64,000 nucleotides of DNA from Mangrovicoccus sp. HB161399 (GCF_013184745.1 NZ_JAATVU010000003.1:94159-158158), one strand, 5' to 3'; positions 52,757 to 61,572 are shown, numbered from the stretch's first letter. The notes: generated by a model not told the origin, from the letters alone. Translations and numbers: made by a program.

Positions 52757-54266
52757 TCCGCTCTACGACACGCTCTTCGGGAAACATGCGGGCAGCACCC
52801 GTCCGTTCCTGCAGCTCGCCGACGGCAGCACGGTCAGCTATGCCGAGTTCCTGCGCCGCGCCGCGCGCATGGCCCATGCGCTGGCGGCCTGCGGGCTGGA
52901 GCCGGGCGACCGCATGGCCGTGCAGGTGGAGAAATCGCCCGAGGCGCTGTCGCTCTATGCCGCCGCCGCGCAGGCCGGGGTGATCTTCCTGCCGCTGAAC
53001 ACCGCCTATACCGCCGATGAGCTCGACTATTTCGTGACGAATTCCGGGGCGAAGCTGCTGGTCTGCGACGGCGCCAAGGAGGGTTCGCTGTCGGAAATGG
53101 CCACCCGCTGCGGCGCCCGGCTGGAGACGCTGGATGCCGACGGCTCGGGCACGCTCGCGGAGATCGCCCGGGCCATGCCCGCCGATTTCGAAACCGTGGC
53201 GCGGACGGGCGGGGATCTGGCCGCGTTCCTCTATACCTCCGGCACGACGGGCCGGTCGAAGGGCGCGATGCTGACCCAGGACAACCTGCTGTCGAACGCG
53301 CTGACGCTGGTGGAGCACTGGCGCTTCACCGGGCAGGACGTGCTGATCCACGCGCTGCCGATCTTCCACACCCACGGGCTGTTCGTGGCGACCAACGTGA
53401 TGCTGGCCGCGGGCGGAACGATGATCTTCCTGCCGAAGTTCGACCTCGACCAGATCCTCGCGGCCCTGCCGCAGGCTACCGCGATGATGGGCGTGCCGAC
53501 CTTCTACACCCGCCTGCTGTCCGATCCCCGCTTCACCGGAGACCTGGCCAAGGGCATGCGCCTCTTCGTCTCCGGCTCCGCGCCGCTGCTGGCAGAGACC
53601 CACCGCGACTTCGAAGCCCGGACCGGGCACCGCATTCTCGAGCGCTACGGCATGACCGAGACCAACATGAACACCTCGAACCCCTATGATGGCGAGCGCC
53701 GGGCCGGCACCGTGGGCATGCCGCTGCCCGGGGTGGAGCTGAAGGTCACCGACCCCGAAACCGGCGCTGCGCTGGCGCAGGGCGAGGTCGGCATGATCGA
53801 GGTGCGCGGTCCGAACGTCTTCAAGGGCTACTGGCAGATGCCCGAGAAAACCGCCGCCGAGCTGCGCGAGGACGGGTTCTTCCTGACCGGCGATCTCGGC
53901 ATGATCGATCCGGACGGCTACGTCACCATCGTCGGGCGCGGCAAGGACCTGATCATCTCGGGCGGCTACAACATCTATCCCAAGGAGATCGAGCTCGTGC
54001 TCGACGAGCAGCCCGGCGTGCTGGAAAGCGCGGTGATCGGCGTGCCGCATCCCGATTTCGGCGAGACCGTGCTCGCGGTGCTGGTGCCGCGCAAGGGCGA
54101 GACGCCCGACATCGCGGCGATCGAGGCCACGGTGGCCAAGGGGCTGGCGCGGTTCAAGCACCCCCGCCGCTACGTGATCCTGGACGAGCTGCCGCGCAAC
54201 ACGATGGGCAAGGTGCAGAAGAACGTGCTGCGCGAGGCCTACCGGGACTCCTTCGCCCCGGCCTGA
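52749..54266 (+). CDS. matB: malonyl-CoA synthetase
   Basis: AMP-forming ligase of 505 residues that activates malonate with ATP and CoA. Adenylation motif YTSGTTGRSKGAML (near 165), ERYGMTETNMNTSNPYDGER (near 298), which contains the residues placing the second carboxylate in MatB proteins, the hinge GRGKDLIISGGYNIYPKEIE (near 399) and the catalytic lysine in LPRNTMGKVQKNVLRE. Length equals that of known MatB. It starts eight bases inside the decarboxylase gene and closes the malonate operon. Confidence 0.95.
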   Translation: MANPLYDTLFGKHAGSTRPFLQLADGSTVSYAEFLRRAARMAHALAACGLEPGDRMAVQVEKSPEALSLYAAAAQAGVIFLPLNTAYTADELDYFVTNSGAKLLVCDGAKEGSLSEMATRCGARLETLDADGSGTLAEIARAMPADFETVARTGGDLAAFLYTSGTTGRSKGAMLTQDNLLSNALTLVEHWRFTGQDVLIHALPIFHTHGLFVATNVMLAAGGTMIFLPKFDLDQILAALPQATAMMGVPTFYTRLLSDPRFTGDLAKGMRLFVSGSAPLLAETHRDFEARTGHRILERYGMTETNMNTSNPYDGERRAGTVGMPLPGVELKVTDPETGAALAQGEVGMIEVRGPNVFKGYWQMPEKTAAELREDGFFLTGDLGMIDPDGYVTIVGRGKDLIISGGYNIYPKEIELVLDEQPGVLESAVIGVPHPDFGETVLAVLVPRKGETPDIAAIEATVAKGLARFKHPRRYVILDELPRNTMGKVQKNVLREAYRDSFAPA

Positions 54267-54308
54267 TCCGCCGCCTGCCGCCATGCGGGTCCGCTGGTGG
54301 CCTGGCGG

Positions 54309-54361
54309 GGCCCGACCCGGCTGCCCTCGGGACAGAGTCCCGGCGCCGGCCGAGTCGGGCC
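54309..54361 (+). terminator. candidate terminator of the malonate operon
   Basis: GGCCCGAC (54309-54316) pairs with GTCGGGCC (54354-54361), with a long internal segment that can form its own small GGGAC/GTCCC stem. There is no T tract. It lies 42 bases after the matB stop. Confidence 0.4.
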
Positions 54362-54553
54362 TTCCTGCCTGCCGGACAGGCGCGCGGGGTGGCCGGCCTT
54401 CCGCCGGCGCCGCCCTCGTCCCGCTGTCTATTAATTTTCCGTTGCAGCTATAGGCAAGAACGGCGCTCCTGTGCGCAATATTGTTGCATCCGAAAAAAGG
54501 CATGCCTGTCCGGACGGAAAGCCCTTCCTGATTGCCCAGTCTTGGGTGCAAGC

Positions 54554-54565
54554 CTTGTGTACAAG
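54554..54565. promoter_or_regulatory. near-palindrome, candidate GntR autoregulatory operator
   Basis: CTTGTGTACAAG has perfect CTTGT/ACAAG arms around GT, 29 bases before the GntR start. It is the same TTGT-n-ACAA style as the candidate MatR site, so this FCD regulator may bind here to control itself and the ABC operon behind it. Confidence 0.5.
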
Positions 54566-54594
54566 TTAGATGTGCAAGGCTGGGATGGCAGAAC

Positions 54595-55278
54595 ATGCCC
54601 AAGGGGATCGAAAAGACGCTGCTTTCGGCGATCGTCGAGGGACGGATCGCGCCGGGCAGCCGCCTGAGCGAGAACCAGCTGGCCGAGGCCTTCCACGTGT
54701 CGCGGACGCTGGTGCGCGAGGCGCTGACCCGGCTGGAGACCCGCCACATCGTCTCGGTCCGCCCGCGCCGCGGCTGGTTCGTCAACCGCCCCTCGGCCGA
54801 GGAGGCGGCAGCGGTCTTCGCCGCGCGCCGCGCCGTCGAATACGGCTTCCTCAAGACCTCCGCGCCCTTCGGCCCCGCCCAGATCGAGCGGCTCAAGGCG
54901 CATATCGCCGAGGAACGCGCCGCGATCGACGCCGGTGACAAGGCGCAGCTGACCTATCTGATGGGCGACTTCCACTGCCGCATCATCGCGCTCGGCGGCA
55001 ACGACCCGCTTGCGGAGATCATGCGCAACCTCACCGCGCGTACGATCCTCATCTCGCTGCGCTACCAGCCGGCCGAGGGGGCGCTGGCCTCGCACCGCGA
55101 CCATTGCGGCATCGCCGGCGCGATCATCGCGGGCGACATGGACCGTGCCGCGGACCTGTCGCTGGCGCATCTCGAAGAAGTGGAGGCGGGGCTGCGCATT
55201 CCCGATGCGCGCGATCCGCTCGAAGACCTCAGGAACACCCTCCGACTCGACCCGGCGCCGGGCGGACAGGGACACTGA
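54595..55278 (+). CDS. GntR/FCD family transcriptional regulator
   Basis: Regulator of 227 residues. The winged helix at about 1-70 has LSENQLAEAFHVSRTLVREALTRLE, and the FCD domain follows, with DFHCRIIALGGND and LASHRDHCGIAGAIIAGD as probable metal-site segments. The ATG at 54595 is chosen because the longer frame from 54532 crosses the palindrome and adds atypical cysteine-rich residues. It precedes a polar amino-acid-type ABC importer by 46 bases on the same strand, so it probably controls it. The ligand is unknown. Confidence 0.88.
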   Translation: MPKGIEKTLLSAIVEGRIAPGSRLSENQLAEAFHVSRTLVREALTRLETRHIVSVRPRRGWFVNRPSAEEAAAVFAARRAVEYGFLKTSAPFGPAQIERLKAHIAEERAAIDAGDKAQLTYLMGDFHCRIIALGGNDPLAEIMRNLTARTILISLRYQPAEGALASHRDHCGIAGAIIAGDMDRAADLSLAHLEEVEAGLRIPDARDPLEDLRNTLRLDPAPGGQGH

Positions 55279-55324
55279 CGCGCCGGACCTGACCGAAATT
55301 CATTCACACCCACGGGGACGACAG

Positions 55325-56113
55325 ATGATCACCAAACGCAGCTTCCTCGCCGCGGCACTGGCCGCCGCCACCGCCCTTTGCGCCGCGCCGATGGCGATGG
55401 CCGACGCGCTGGAGGACATCAAGTCCGCAGGCGTCATCCGCGTGGCGGTGCCGCAGGACTTCCCGCCCTTCGGCTCGGTCGGCACCGACATGAAGCCTCA
55501 GGGCTACGACATCGACATGGCGCGGCTGATCGCGACCAAGCTGAATGTCGACCTGGCGCTGGTCCCGGTGACCTCCGCCAACCGCATTCCCTTCCTGCAG
55601 ACCGGCAAGGTCGACCTCGTGATCTCCTCGATGGGCAAGAACCCCGAGCGTGACGCGGTGATCGACTTTTCGGAGCCCTACGCGCCCTTCTACAACGGCG
55701 TCTTCGGCCCCGAGGATCTGGCGATCGCCGATGCTGCCGATCTCGACGGCAAGATCGTCGGTGTCACCCGCGGCTCGATCGAGGACCTTGAGCTGACCAA
55801 GATCGCCCCGGCCGGCGCCACGCTGAAGCGCTACGAAGACAACAACGGCACCATCTCGGCCTTCCTCTCCGGCCAGGTCGACGCCATCGCCACCGGCAAC
55901 GTCGTCGCCGCCGCGATCATCGCGCAGAACCCGCCGAAGAAGCCGGCGATGAAGTTCCTGATCAAGAACTCGCCCTGCTACATCGGCTTCAACGAGGGCG
56001 AGCCCGCGCTGGCCGAGGCGGTCAACAAGATCATCGAGGACGCCAAGGCCGACGGCTCGCTGGACGAGATCTCGCAGCAATGGCTCGGCATGGCGCTGCC
56101 CGCCGGTCTCTGA
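55325..56113 (+). CDS. ABC transporter substrate-binding protein, family 3 (polar amino acid type)
   Basis: Periplasmic binding protein of 262 residues. The signal peptide of about 27 residues ends in PMAMA before DALEDIKSAGVIRVAVP. Family 3 stretches: PQDFPPFGSVGTDMKPQGYDIDMARLIA, SSMGKNPERDAVIDFSEPY and VGVTRGSIEDLELTK. In amino-acid binders, an arginine within a T-x-x-R segment after the helix clamps the ligand carboxylate; here the segment is SSMGKNPERD, with Arg nearby. The ligand may therefore be an amino acid or an amine-containing acid. Two hairpins follow before the permeases. Confidence 0.9.
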   Translation: MITKRSFLAAALAAATALCAAPMAMADALEDIKSAGVIRVAVPQDFPPFGSVGTDMKPQGYDIDMARLIATKLNVDLALVPVTSANRIPFLQTGKVDLVISSMGKNPERDAVIDFSEPYAPFYNGVFGPEDLAIADAADLDGKIVGVTRGSIEDLELTKIAPAGATLKRYEDNNGTISAFLSGQVDAIATGNVVAAAIIAQNPPKKPAMKFLIKNSPCYIGFNEGEPALAEAVNKIIEDAKADGSLDEISQQWLGMALPAGL

Positions 56114-56116
56114 CCT

Positions 56117-56182
56117 CCGGCCCCCAGGGGCCGGTCCTCCCCAAATCCCCCGCTCCGCCTCTCCGCTCCCGGAGGGCGGAGC
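56117..56182 (+). terminator. two hairpins between binding-protein and permease genes
   Basis: CCGGCCCC (56117-56124) pairs with GGGGCCGG (56127-56134). GCTCCGCC (56152-56159) pairs with GGCGGAGC (56175-56182), followed by GTTCT rather than a T tract. As in the other importers here, they sit right after the binding-protein stop. Confidence 0.55.
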
Positions 56183-56207
56183 GTTCTCAAACAAAGGGGG
56201 CCCTTCC

Positions 56208-56882
56208 TTGAATTACCAGTTCGATTTCGCGTGGCTGGCGACCTATTGGCCGGTCTTCGTCGACGGGGTGCTGATGACCGTCCGGCTGATCGTGATCGGC
56301 GGCGTGGTCGGCATCGCGCTCGGCACCTTCTGTGCCTGGGCGCGCTCGCTCGGCCCGGCCTGGCTGAAGCCTGCCGTCGTCGCCTATGTGGAGCTGATCC
56401 GCAACACGCCCTTCCTGATCCAGCTCTTCTTCATCTTCTTCGGCCTGCCTGCCGCGGGGTTCCGCCTGACCGAGGTCGAGGCCGCGACGCTGGCCATGGT
56501 GATCAATCTCGGCGCCTACAGCGCGGAGATCATCCGCGCGGGCATCGAAGCCACGCCCAAGGGCCAGTTCGAGGCCGGGGCAAGCCTGGCCATGTCGCCG
56601 ATCCAGACCTTCCGCCATGTCGTGCTCATCCCGGCGCTGCAGAAGATCTGGCCGGCGCTCGCCTCCCAGGTGGTGATCGTCATGCTGGGCTCCGCCGTGG
56701 TCAGCCAGATCGCCGTCGAGGACCTGACCTATGCAGCCAACTTCGTGCAGTCCCGCACCTTCCGCGCCTTCGAGGCCTATTTCATCTCCACCGCGATCTA
56801 TCTCGGCCTTGCCATCCTGCTGCGCTTCGCGCTGCTGCGGCTCGGCCACGTGATCTTCCCGCACAAGAGGGCCGCGCGATGA
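56208..56882 (+). CDS. polar amino acid-type ABC transporter permease (first)
   Basis: Membrane subunit of 224 residues with about five hydrophobic segments and the HisM/GlnP architecture. AYVELIRNTPFLIQLFFIFF near 62 is the family's conserved RNTP region. The EAA loop IEATPKGQFEAGASLAMSPIQTFRHVVLIP lies near 114. TTG start at 56208, supported by AAAGGGGG seven bases upstream. It overlaps the second permease in ATGA. Confidence 0.92.
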   Translation: MNYQFDFAWLATYWPVFVDGVLMTVRLIVIGGVVGIALGTFCAWARSLGPAWLKPAVVAYVELIRNTPFLIQLFFIFFGLPAAGFRLTEVEAATLAMVINLGAYSAEIIRAGIEATPKGQFEAGASLAMSPIQTFRHVVLIPALQKIWPALASQVVIVMLGSAVVSQIAVEDLTYAANFVQSRTFRAFEAYFISTAIYLGLAILLRFALLRLGHVIFPHKRAAR

Positions 56883-57535
56883 CCCAGTTCACCTTGATGG
56901 ACATCCTGCGGAACCTCGTCTTCGCGACGCAATGGACCGTGATCCTGTCCCTCGTCTCCTTCATCGGCGGCGGCCTCCTCGGGCTGCTCCTCCTCTTCAT
57001 GCGGATCGGCAAGACCCGCTGGCTGCCCCCGGTGGTCAAGCTCTATACCGAGGTCTTCCAGGGCACGCCGCTGCTGATGCAGCTCTTCCTCGCCTTCTTC
57101 GGCCTCGGCCTCTTCGGCATCGATGTGCCGCCATGGCTTGCCGCCGGGATCGCGCTGATCCTCTGGACCGCCGCCTTCCTCGTCGAAATCTGGCGCGGCT
57201 GCGTCGAGGCGATTCCGAAGGGCCAATGGGAGGCCTCCGCCTCGCTCGGCATGACCTATGTCGAACAGATGCGCCACATCATCCTGCCGCAGGCGCTGAA
57301 GGTCGCGATCCCGCCGACCGTCGGCTTCTCGGTCCAGGTGGTCAAGGGCACGGCGCTGACCTCGATCATCGGCTTCACCGAGCTGTCAAAGGCCGGGACC
57401 GTGCTGACCAACGCCACCTTCCAGCCCTTCACCGTCTACGGGCTCGTCGCCCTGATCTATTTCGCCCTCTGCTTCCCGCTCTCGCAGGTCGCCCGCATTC
57501 TCGAAAGGAAAATGAATGTCGCTCATCGCCATTGA
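56879..57535 (+). CDS. polar amino acid-type ABC transporter permease (second)
   Basis: Partner membrane subunit of 218 residues. KLYTEVFQGTPLLMQLFLAFFG near 56 corresponds to the conserved region, with QGTP in place of RGTP. The EAA loop VEAIPKGQWEASASLGMTYVEQMRHIILPQ lies near 106-135. The ATG at 56879 lies in the ATGA overlap. The 3' end overlaps the ATPase gene by 20 bases. Confidence 0.92.
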   Translation: MTQFTLMDILRNLVFATQWTVILSLVSFIGGGLLGLLLLFMRIGKTRWLPPVVKLYTEVFQGTPLLMQLFLAFFGLGLFGIDVPPWLAAGIALILWTAAFLVEIWRGCVEAIPKGQWEASASLGMTYVEQMRHIILPQALKVAIPPTVGFSVQVVKGTALTSIIGFTELSKAGTVLTNATFQPFTVYGLVALIYFALCFPLSQVARILERKMNVAHRH

Positions 57536-58250
57536 GGAACTGCGCAAGAGCTATGGCGAGGTCGAGGTGCTGAAGGGCATCAACCTCGAGGTCGAGAAGG
57601 GCGAGGTGATCGCCATCATCGGCAAGTCCGGCTCGGGCAAGTCCACGCTTCTGCGGTGCATCAACGGGCTGGAGACCATCAACGGCGGCTCGATCACCGT
57701 CGATGGCGCCAAGCTGGCCGAGGACGAGGCCCATTTGCGCGCACTGCGGCTCAAGGTCGGGATGATCTTCCAGCAGTTCAACCTCTTCCCGCACAAGACC
57801 GCCGGGCAGAACGTCATGCTGGCCCAGCAAGTCGTCAAGAAGACCGCCAAGCCGGCAGCCGAGGCGATGGCCCGCAAGATGATGGAGCGCGTCGGGCTGG
57901 CCGAGAAGTTCGACGCCTTCCCGGACCAGCTGTCCGGCGGGCAGCAGCAGCGCGTCGCGATCGCCCGGGCGCTTGCCATGGAGCCGATGGCGCTGCTGTG
58001 CGACGAGATCACCTCGGCGCTCGACCCGGAACTGGTCGGCGAGGTGCTGCAGGTGGTCCGCGGGCTCGCCGCCGAGGGCATGACGCTGCTGATGGTGACG
58101 CACGAGATGGCCTTCGCCCGCGACGTCTGCTCGCGCGTGGTCTTCATGCACCAGGGCCGCGTCCACGAGATCGGCCGTCCGGAGGAGGTCTTCGCCAATC
58201 CGCAGACGCCGGAGCTGCAGAGCTTCCTGGGCGTGAACCGCGCGGCGTGA
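57516..58250 (+). CDS. polar amino acid-type ABC transporter ATP-binding protein
   Basis: Cytosolic ATPase of 244 residues of the GlnQ/HisP group. Walker [10 protein letters not shown] (36-44), Q-loop [11 protein letters not shown] near 85, signature [20 protein letters not shown] near 140, Walker [19 protein letters not shown] near 162, and the H-loop in MVTHEMAF. The usual GlnQ Walker B proline (DEPTS) is replaced by isoleucine. The start is an ATG inside the end of the permease gene, preceded by GAAAGGAAA. It completes the importer. Confidence 0.94.
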   Translation: MSLIAIEELRKSYGEVEVLKGINLEVEKGEVIAIIGKSGSGKSTLLRCINGLETINGGSITVDGAKLAEDEAHLRALRLKVGMIFQQFNLFPHKTAGQNVMLAQQVVKKTAKPAAEAMARKMMERVGLAEKFDAFPDQLSGGQQQRVAIARALAMEPMALLCDEITSALDPELVGEVLQVVRGLAAEGMTLLMVTHEMAFARDVCSRVVFMHQGRVHEIGRPEEVFANPQTPELQSFLGVNRAA

Positions 58251-58289
58251 GGGCGTCGGGGCGCGCGCGCGCGGCGCGCCCCGCGGAAA

Positions 58290-59117
58290 TCAATCCCAGT
58301 TCTCGACCCAGTCCGGGTTGAAATGGCGGCCCTCCGGCGTGGCAAGCGCGTGGAGCGCCGCCATGTCCGCGTCGGACAGCTCGAAATCCGTGACCGCGAA
58401 GTTCTGCGCGGCCCGGCCCGGATTGGACGAGCGCGGAATGGCGATCACGCCCTGCTGCAGATGCCAGCGCAGCAGGACCTGCGCCGGGCTGCGCTCCAGA
58501 CGTCCGGCAATCTCGCCGAGGACCGGATCGGCCAGCAGGGCACCGCTGCCCAGGGGTGCATAGGCTTCGAAGGCGATGCCCAGCTCGCGGCAGGTGGCGA
58601 TCAGCGCGGACTGGTCGAGCTGCGGATGGTATTCGCACTGGTTCACCGCCAGCGGCGCGGGGCAGGCGGCAGCGGCCTTCTTCAGCCGCTCCGGGCCGAA
58701 ATTCGACACGCCGACATGCGCGGCCAGACCCATCTCCTTCGCCTTGGCCAGTGCTTCCATCGTGCCCTCCAGCGGGATCGCCGGGTTTGGCCAATGCACC
58801 AGCAGCAGGTCGACCGGGCCCATGCCCAGCGTCTCGACGCTCTTCTCGGCGGACCGGATCAGGTCCGCGGGCGCCAGATCGGTCCACCAGACCTTGGTCG
58901 TCAGGAAAATCCGGTCCCGCTCCGCCCCGGCCTTGCGCAGCGCGCTGCCCAGGTCGGCCTCGTTCTCGTAGCGCGGCGCGGTATCGAAATGGCGGCAGCC
59001 GGCCTCCAGCGCGGCGGCCACAGCACCGTCCAGCACTTCGCCATGGAGCTGCCAGGTGCCCAGCCCGATCTGCGGGATTTCGGCACCTTGCGCGGCGATC
59101 AGGGGAATGTCGGTCAT
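58290..59117 (-). CDS. aldo/keto reductase
   Basis: NADPH-dependent reductase of 275 residues, the length of the 2,5-diketo-D-gluconate reductase/YafB branch. The catalytic tetrad is visible as Asp and Tyr in [11 protein letters not shown], Lys in LTTKVWW and His in LLLVHWPNP. The cofactor segment is [16 protein letters not shown]. The ATG at 59117 overlaps the oxidoreductase stop in ATGA, so it is second in a two-gene minus-strand operon. It probably reduces an aldehyde or ketone made by the partner oxidase, by inference. Confidence 0.9.
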   Translation of the reverse strand: MTDIPLIAAQGAEIPQIGLGTWQLHGEVLDGAVAAALEAGCRHFDTAPRYENEADLGSALRKAGAERDRIFLTTKVWWTDLAPADLIRSAEKSVETLGMGPVDLLLVHWPNPAIPLEGTMEALAKAKEMGLAAHVGVSNFGPERLKKAAAACPAPLAVNQCEYHPQLDQSALIATCRELGIAFEAYAPLGSGALLADPVLGEIAGRLERSPAQVLLRWHLQQGVIAIPRSSNPGRAAQNFAVTDFELSDADMAALHALATPEGRHFNPDWVENWD

Positions 59118-60412
59118 GTCCGGCCTTTCAGCATCTTGCGGTCCTGTGCTCCGTACCATGCGAAGACGCCGGGCATGAACCAGGCTTTTCCGCCCAGCAC
59201 CGGCACCAGTTTCGGCGGCCGGAAGCGGAAGCTGGTATCGCCCCCGGTTTCGCCCAGCAGGGCCAGCGCCGCCTTCTGCCCGGCCCAGCGGGCCCAGACC
59301 ACCCCCGACCCGCAGAACCCCGTCGCGTAATGGCGGCCCTGATGGTCGAAAACCCGCGGCAGCATGTCCCGGTTCATCGCGACATGGCCCTGCCAGCTAT
59401 GGGTCAGCCGCACGCCGTCGAGTTCGGGGAAGATCATGGCCAGCTGCCGCGCCAGATGCCGCGTCGGGCCGGCCGGTTCGCCCGCCAAGGTGGAGTCGCG
59501 CCCGCCGAAGAGCACGCGGGTGAAATCGGGCGAGGGGCGGTAGTAGTAGCTGAGCTTTCGCGCGTCCGACATCATCATGCGGGTGGGGAAGAGCCGCTCC
59601 ATCACCTCGGGCGCCAGCGGTTCCGTGGCGATGATGCGCGAGCGCACCGCGACCAGCCGCTGCCGCAGCCAGGGGTCGCCCTTGTCGGTATAGCCGTTGG
59701 TGCAGACGACCACCTCGCGGGCGCGGATCGTCCCGCGCGCCGTTTCCACCAGATGCCCGCCCGCCTGCGGTGCCATCGCGGTGACCGGCGTCTGCCCGTG
59801 GATCTGCGCCCCGGCCGCCAGCGCGACGCGGATCATCCCCGCGACCAGCTTGGCCGGATGCAGCCCGCCGATATCCATACGCACTTCGCCGCCGCAGTAG
59901 AAATCGGTGCCGATATGGTTGCGGACCTCGTCCTTCGGCACCGGGAAGCTCTCGATCCCCAGCCGCTTGGCCAGCGCCTCGGCAGCCCGCGCCTTGACCT
60001 CGTAGAGCTCCGGGGTCAGCGCGCCGGAGAAGCGGCCCGTCAGGGCGAAATCGCAGTCGATCTGTTCCTCTTCGATGAAGCGCCACAGATCCTCGCGCGC
60101 CGCCTTGCTCTCGGCCTCGATCGCGATGGCGCCGGTCTCGCCGAAGCGCGCCTTCAGTTCGTCGAGCGAAGGGCGCAGGTTCCCGCTGGTGATGCCGCCG
60201 TTGCGCGAGGATGCACCGAAGCCGGGATCGCGTGCCTCCAGCACCACCACCGACCGGCCCGCCCGCGCCAGCGGGATCGCCGCGCCCAGCCCGGCATAGC
60301 CCGCGCCCACGATCACCACGTCGGCAGTCTCGGGAAGCGGCAGCTCGGGCAGAGGCGCGGGCCGCGCGGCCTCCCACCAATAGGGAGCGGATTCGGGCAG
60401 GGGGGCGGTCAT
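59114..60412 (-). CDS. FAD-dependent amine/amino-acid oxidoreductase, DAO family (PuuB/OrdL-like)
   Basis: Flavoprotein of 432 residues. The dinucleotide-binding motif VVIVGAGYAGLGAAIPLARAG begins near residue 34, followed by VLEARDPGFGASSRNGG, the typical start of gamma-glutamylputrescine oxidase and related OrdL proteins. The C-terminal GFCGSGVVWARWAGQKAA holds the second FAD contact. It would oxidise a secondary amine or amino acid to an imine/aldehyde. It is divergent from a LysR regulator and shares the minus-strand unit with the aldo/keto reductase; the ABC importer faces it and may supply its substrate. Confidence 0.9.
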   Translation of the reverse strand: MTAPLPESAPYWWEAARPAPLPELPLPETADVVIVGAGYAGLGAAIPLARAGRSVVVLEARDPGFGASSRNGGITSGNLRPSLDELKARFGETGAIAIEAESKAAREDLWRFIEEEQIDCDFALTGRFSGALTPELYEVKARAAEALAKRLGIESFPVPKDEVRNHIGTDFYCGGEVRMDIGGLHPAKLVAGMIRVALAAGAQIHGQTPVTAMAPQAGGHLVETARGTIRAREVVVCTNGYTDKGDPWLRQRLVAVRSRIIATEPLAPEVMERLFPTRMMMSDARKLSYYYRPSPDFTRVLFGGRDSTLAGEPAGPTRHLARQLAMIFPELDGVRLTHSWQGHVAMNRDMLPRVFDHQGRHYATGFCGSGVVWARWAGQKAALALLGETGGDTSFRFRPPKLVPVLGGKAWFMPGVFAWYGAQDRKMLKGRT

Positions 60413-60458
60413 CTTTCGGTCTCCGGCAGCAACTTGGCGCGAGCTTCGGCGGGGCGGC

Positions 60459-60506
60459 TTGCCTTGTCCAAGACGACCTGCCTAATAGCCCATAAGGCAA
60501 AACTAT
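60459..60506. promoter_or_regulatory. candidate LysR operator region
   Basis: In the 106-base divergent gap, TTGCCTT (60459-60465) and AAGGCAA (60494-60500) are exact inverted repeats. ATAG (60485-60488) with CTAT (60503-60506) gives a second dyad close to the LysR start. Such interrupted dyads between a LysR gene and its target are characteristic binding sites. Confidence 0.4.
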
Positions 60507-60518
60507 GAGGTCCCTCCC

Positions 60519-61418
60519 ATGCGCGCGCGCCAGCTGGAAGTCTTCTGCATGATCATGCGCTGCGGCACGGTGACCGGGGCGGCGGCCATGCTGAACATCT
60601 CGCAGCCCGCGCTCAGCCAGGTGCTGCTGCATGCCGAGGACGAGCTGGGCTTCAAGCTATTCAACCGCGTCAAGGGCCGGCTGGTGCCGACCCAGGAGGC
60701 CGAGGAGCTCTACCCGGAAGCCGAGCGCATCTTCTCGGAGCTCGGCGCGCTGCGCCGCCGGACGGTGGACATGCGCCACGGCCGCACCGGGCTGGTGCGG
60801 CTGGCCGCCTCGACGCCGCCCTCGCTGTCGATCGTGCCCCATGCCATGGCCGCCTTCCGCGACGAGCATCCCGAGATCATCGTGCGCTCGCTGATCGCGC
60901 CCTATCTCAACATGGTCGACATGCTCAGGAACAACGACGCGACGCTGGCGGTGGCGATGAACAACCAGCCGGTGCACGATCTGGAGGTCGAGACGGTGGG
61001 CCATGCCGAGATGGTCTGCCTGATGCCGCAGGACCATCCGCTGGCGGCGAAGCCCGAGATCCGCTTCCCCGACCTCACGGAGGAAACCCTGATCTCCTAC
61101 CGCGTGAACACGCTGCCGGGCCGGGCGCTGGCCGGCGTCGCCGGGGCCGAGGGGATGAGCTATGCGCCGGCCATCGAGATCGACGTCTCGATGACCGCCT
61201 ATCCCTTCGTGCGCCAGCGCCTCGGCATCGCCATCCTCGACGGTCTGGTGCCCTGGGAGGATTTCCCGGGCGTCGCGGTGCGCCCCTTCCGCCCGGTGAC
61301 GCGGATGCCGATCGCGATCCTCACCAATGCCGACCGGCCGCTTTCGGCCGCGCACAAGATGATGCGCGATCACCTGCGCGCGGCCTGCAGGCGGCTGGAG
61401 GAGACGCAGAACCGATAG
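60519..61418 (+). CDS. LysR family transcriptional regulator
   Basis: Regulator of 299 residues. The N-terminal helix-turn-helix is at about 1-60 (MRCGTVTGAAAMLNISQPALSQVLLHAEDELGFKLFNR), followed by the linker helix and a two-lobed effector domain from about 90 (TGLVRLAASTPPSLS, LNMVDMLRNNDATLAVAMNN). Divergent from the oxidoreductase/aldo-keto reductase pair, the classical LysR arrangement, so those genes are the likely targets with a pathway intermediate as co-inducer. Confidence 0.93.
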   Translation: MRARQLEVFCMIMRCGTVTGAAAMLNISQPALSQVLLHAEDELGFKLFNRVKGRLVPTQEAEELYPEAERIFSELGALRRRTVDMRHGRTGLVRLAASTPPSLSIVPHAMAAFRDEHPEIIVRSLIAPYLNMVDMLRNNDATLAVAMNNQPVHDLEVETVGHAEMVCLMPQDHPLAAKPEIRFPDLTEETLISYRVNTLPGRALAGVAGAEGMSYAPAIEIDVSMTAYPFVRQRLGIAILDGLVPWEDFPGVAVRPFRPVTRMPIAILTNADRPLSAAHKMMRDHLRAACRRLEETQNR

Positions 61419-61572
61419 GGCGGCAAGTTCTGATTCCGGCATGGATACGGGCCTTGTTGCACAGAGGGTCGGGGATTCGCTTCGTGATGCCAATGCATTA
61501 GCCGGAAGGCACGCGCAGGGCTCCGAAGACGGCCAGCAAGACCTCCAACCGGCGCGGCTTGCGCGCCTTTGC

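Larger units (their letters stand above)
54267..54594. other. 328-base gap after the malonate operon
   Basis: The first half is GC-rich and contains a hairpin, given separately. From about 54428 the sequence becomes AT-richer (CTATTAATTTTCC, GCAATATTGTTGC), which fits a promoter region for the GntR gene, and a near-palindrome follows at 54554. No gene is visible. Confidence 0.5.

Noticed and set aside
61450-61464. Possible IS5-type terminal repeat GGGCCTTGTTGCACA
   Set aside because: Only one end is visible and no IS5 transposase fragment could be read next to it; not enough to call an element.
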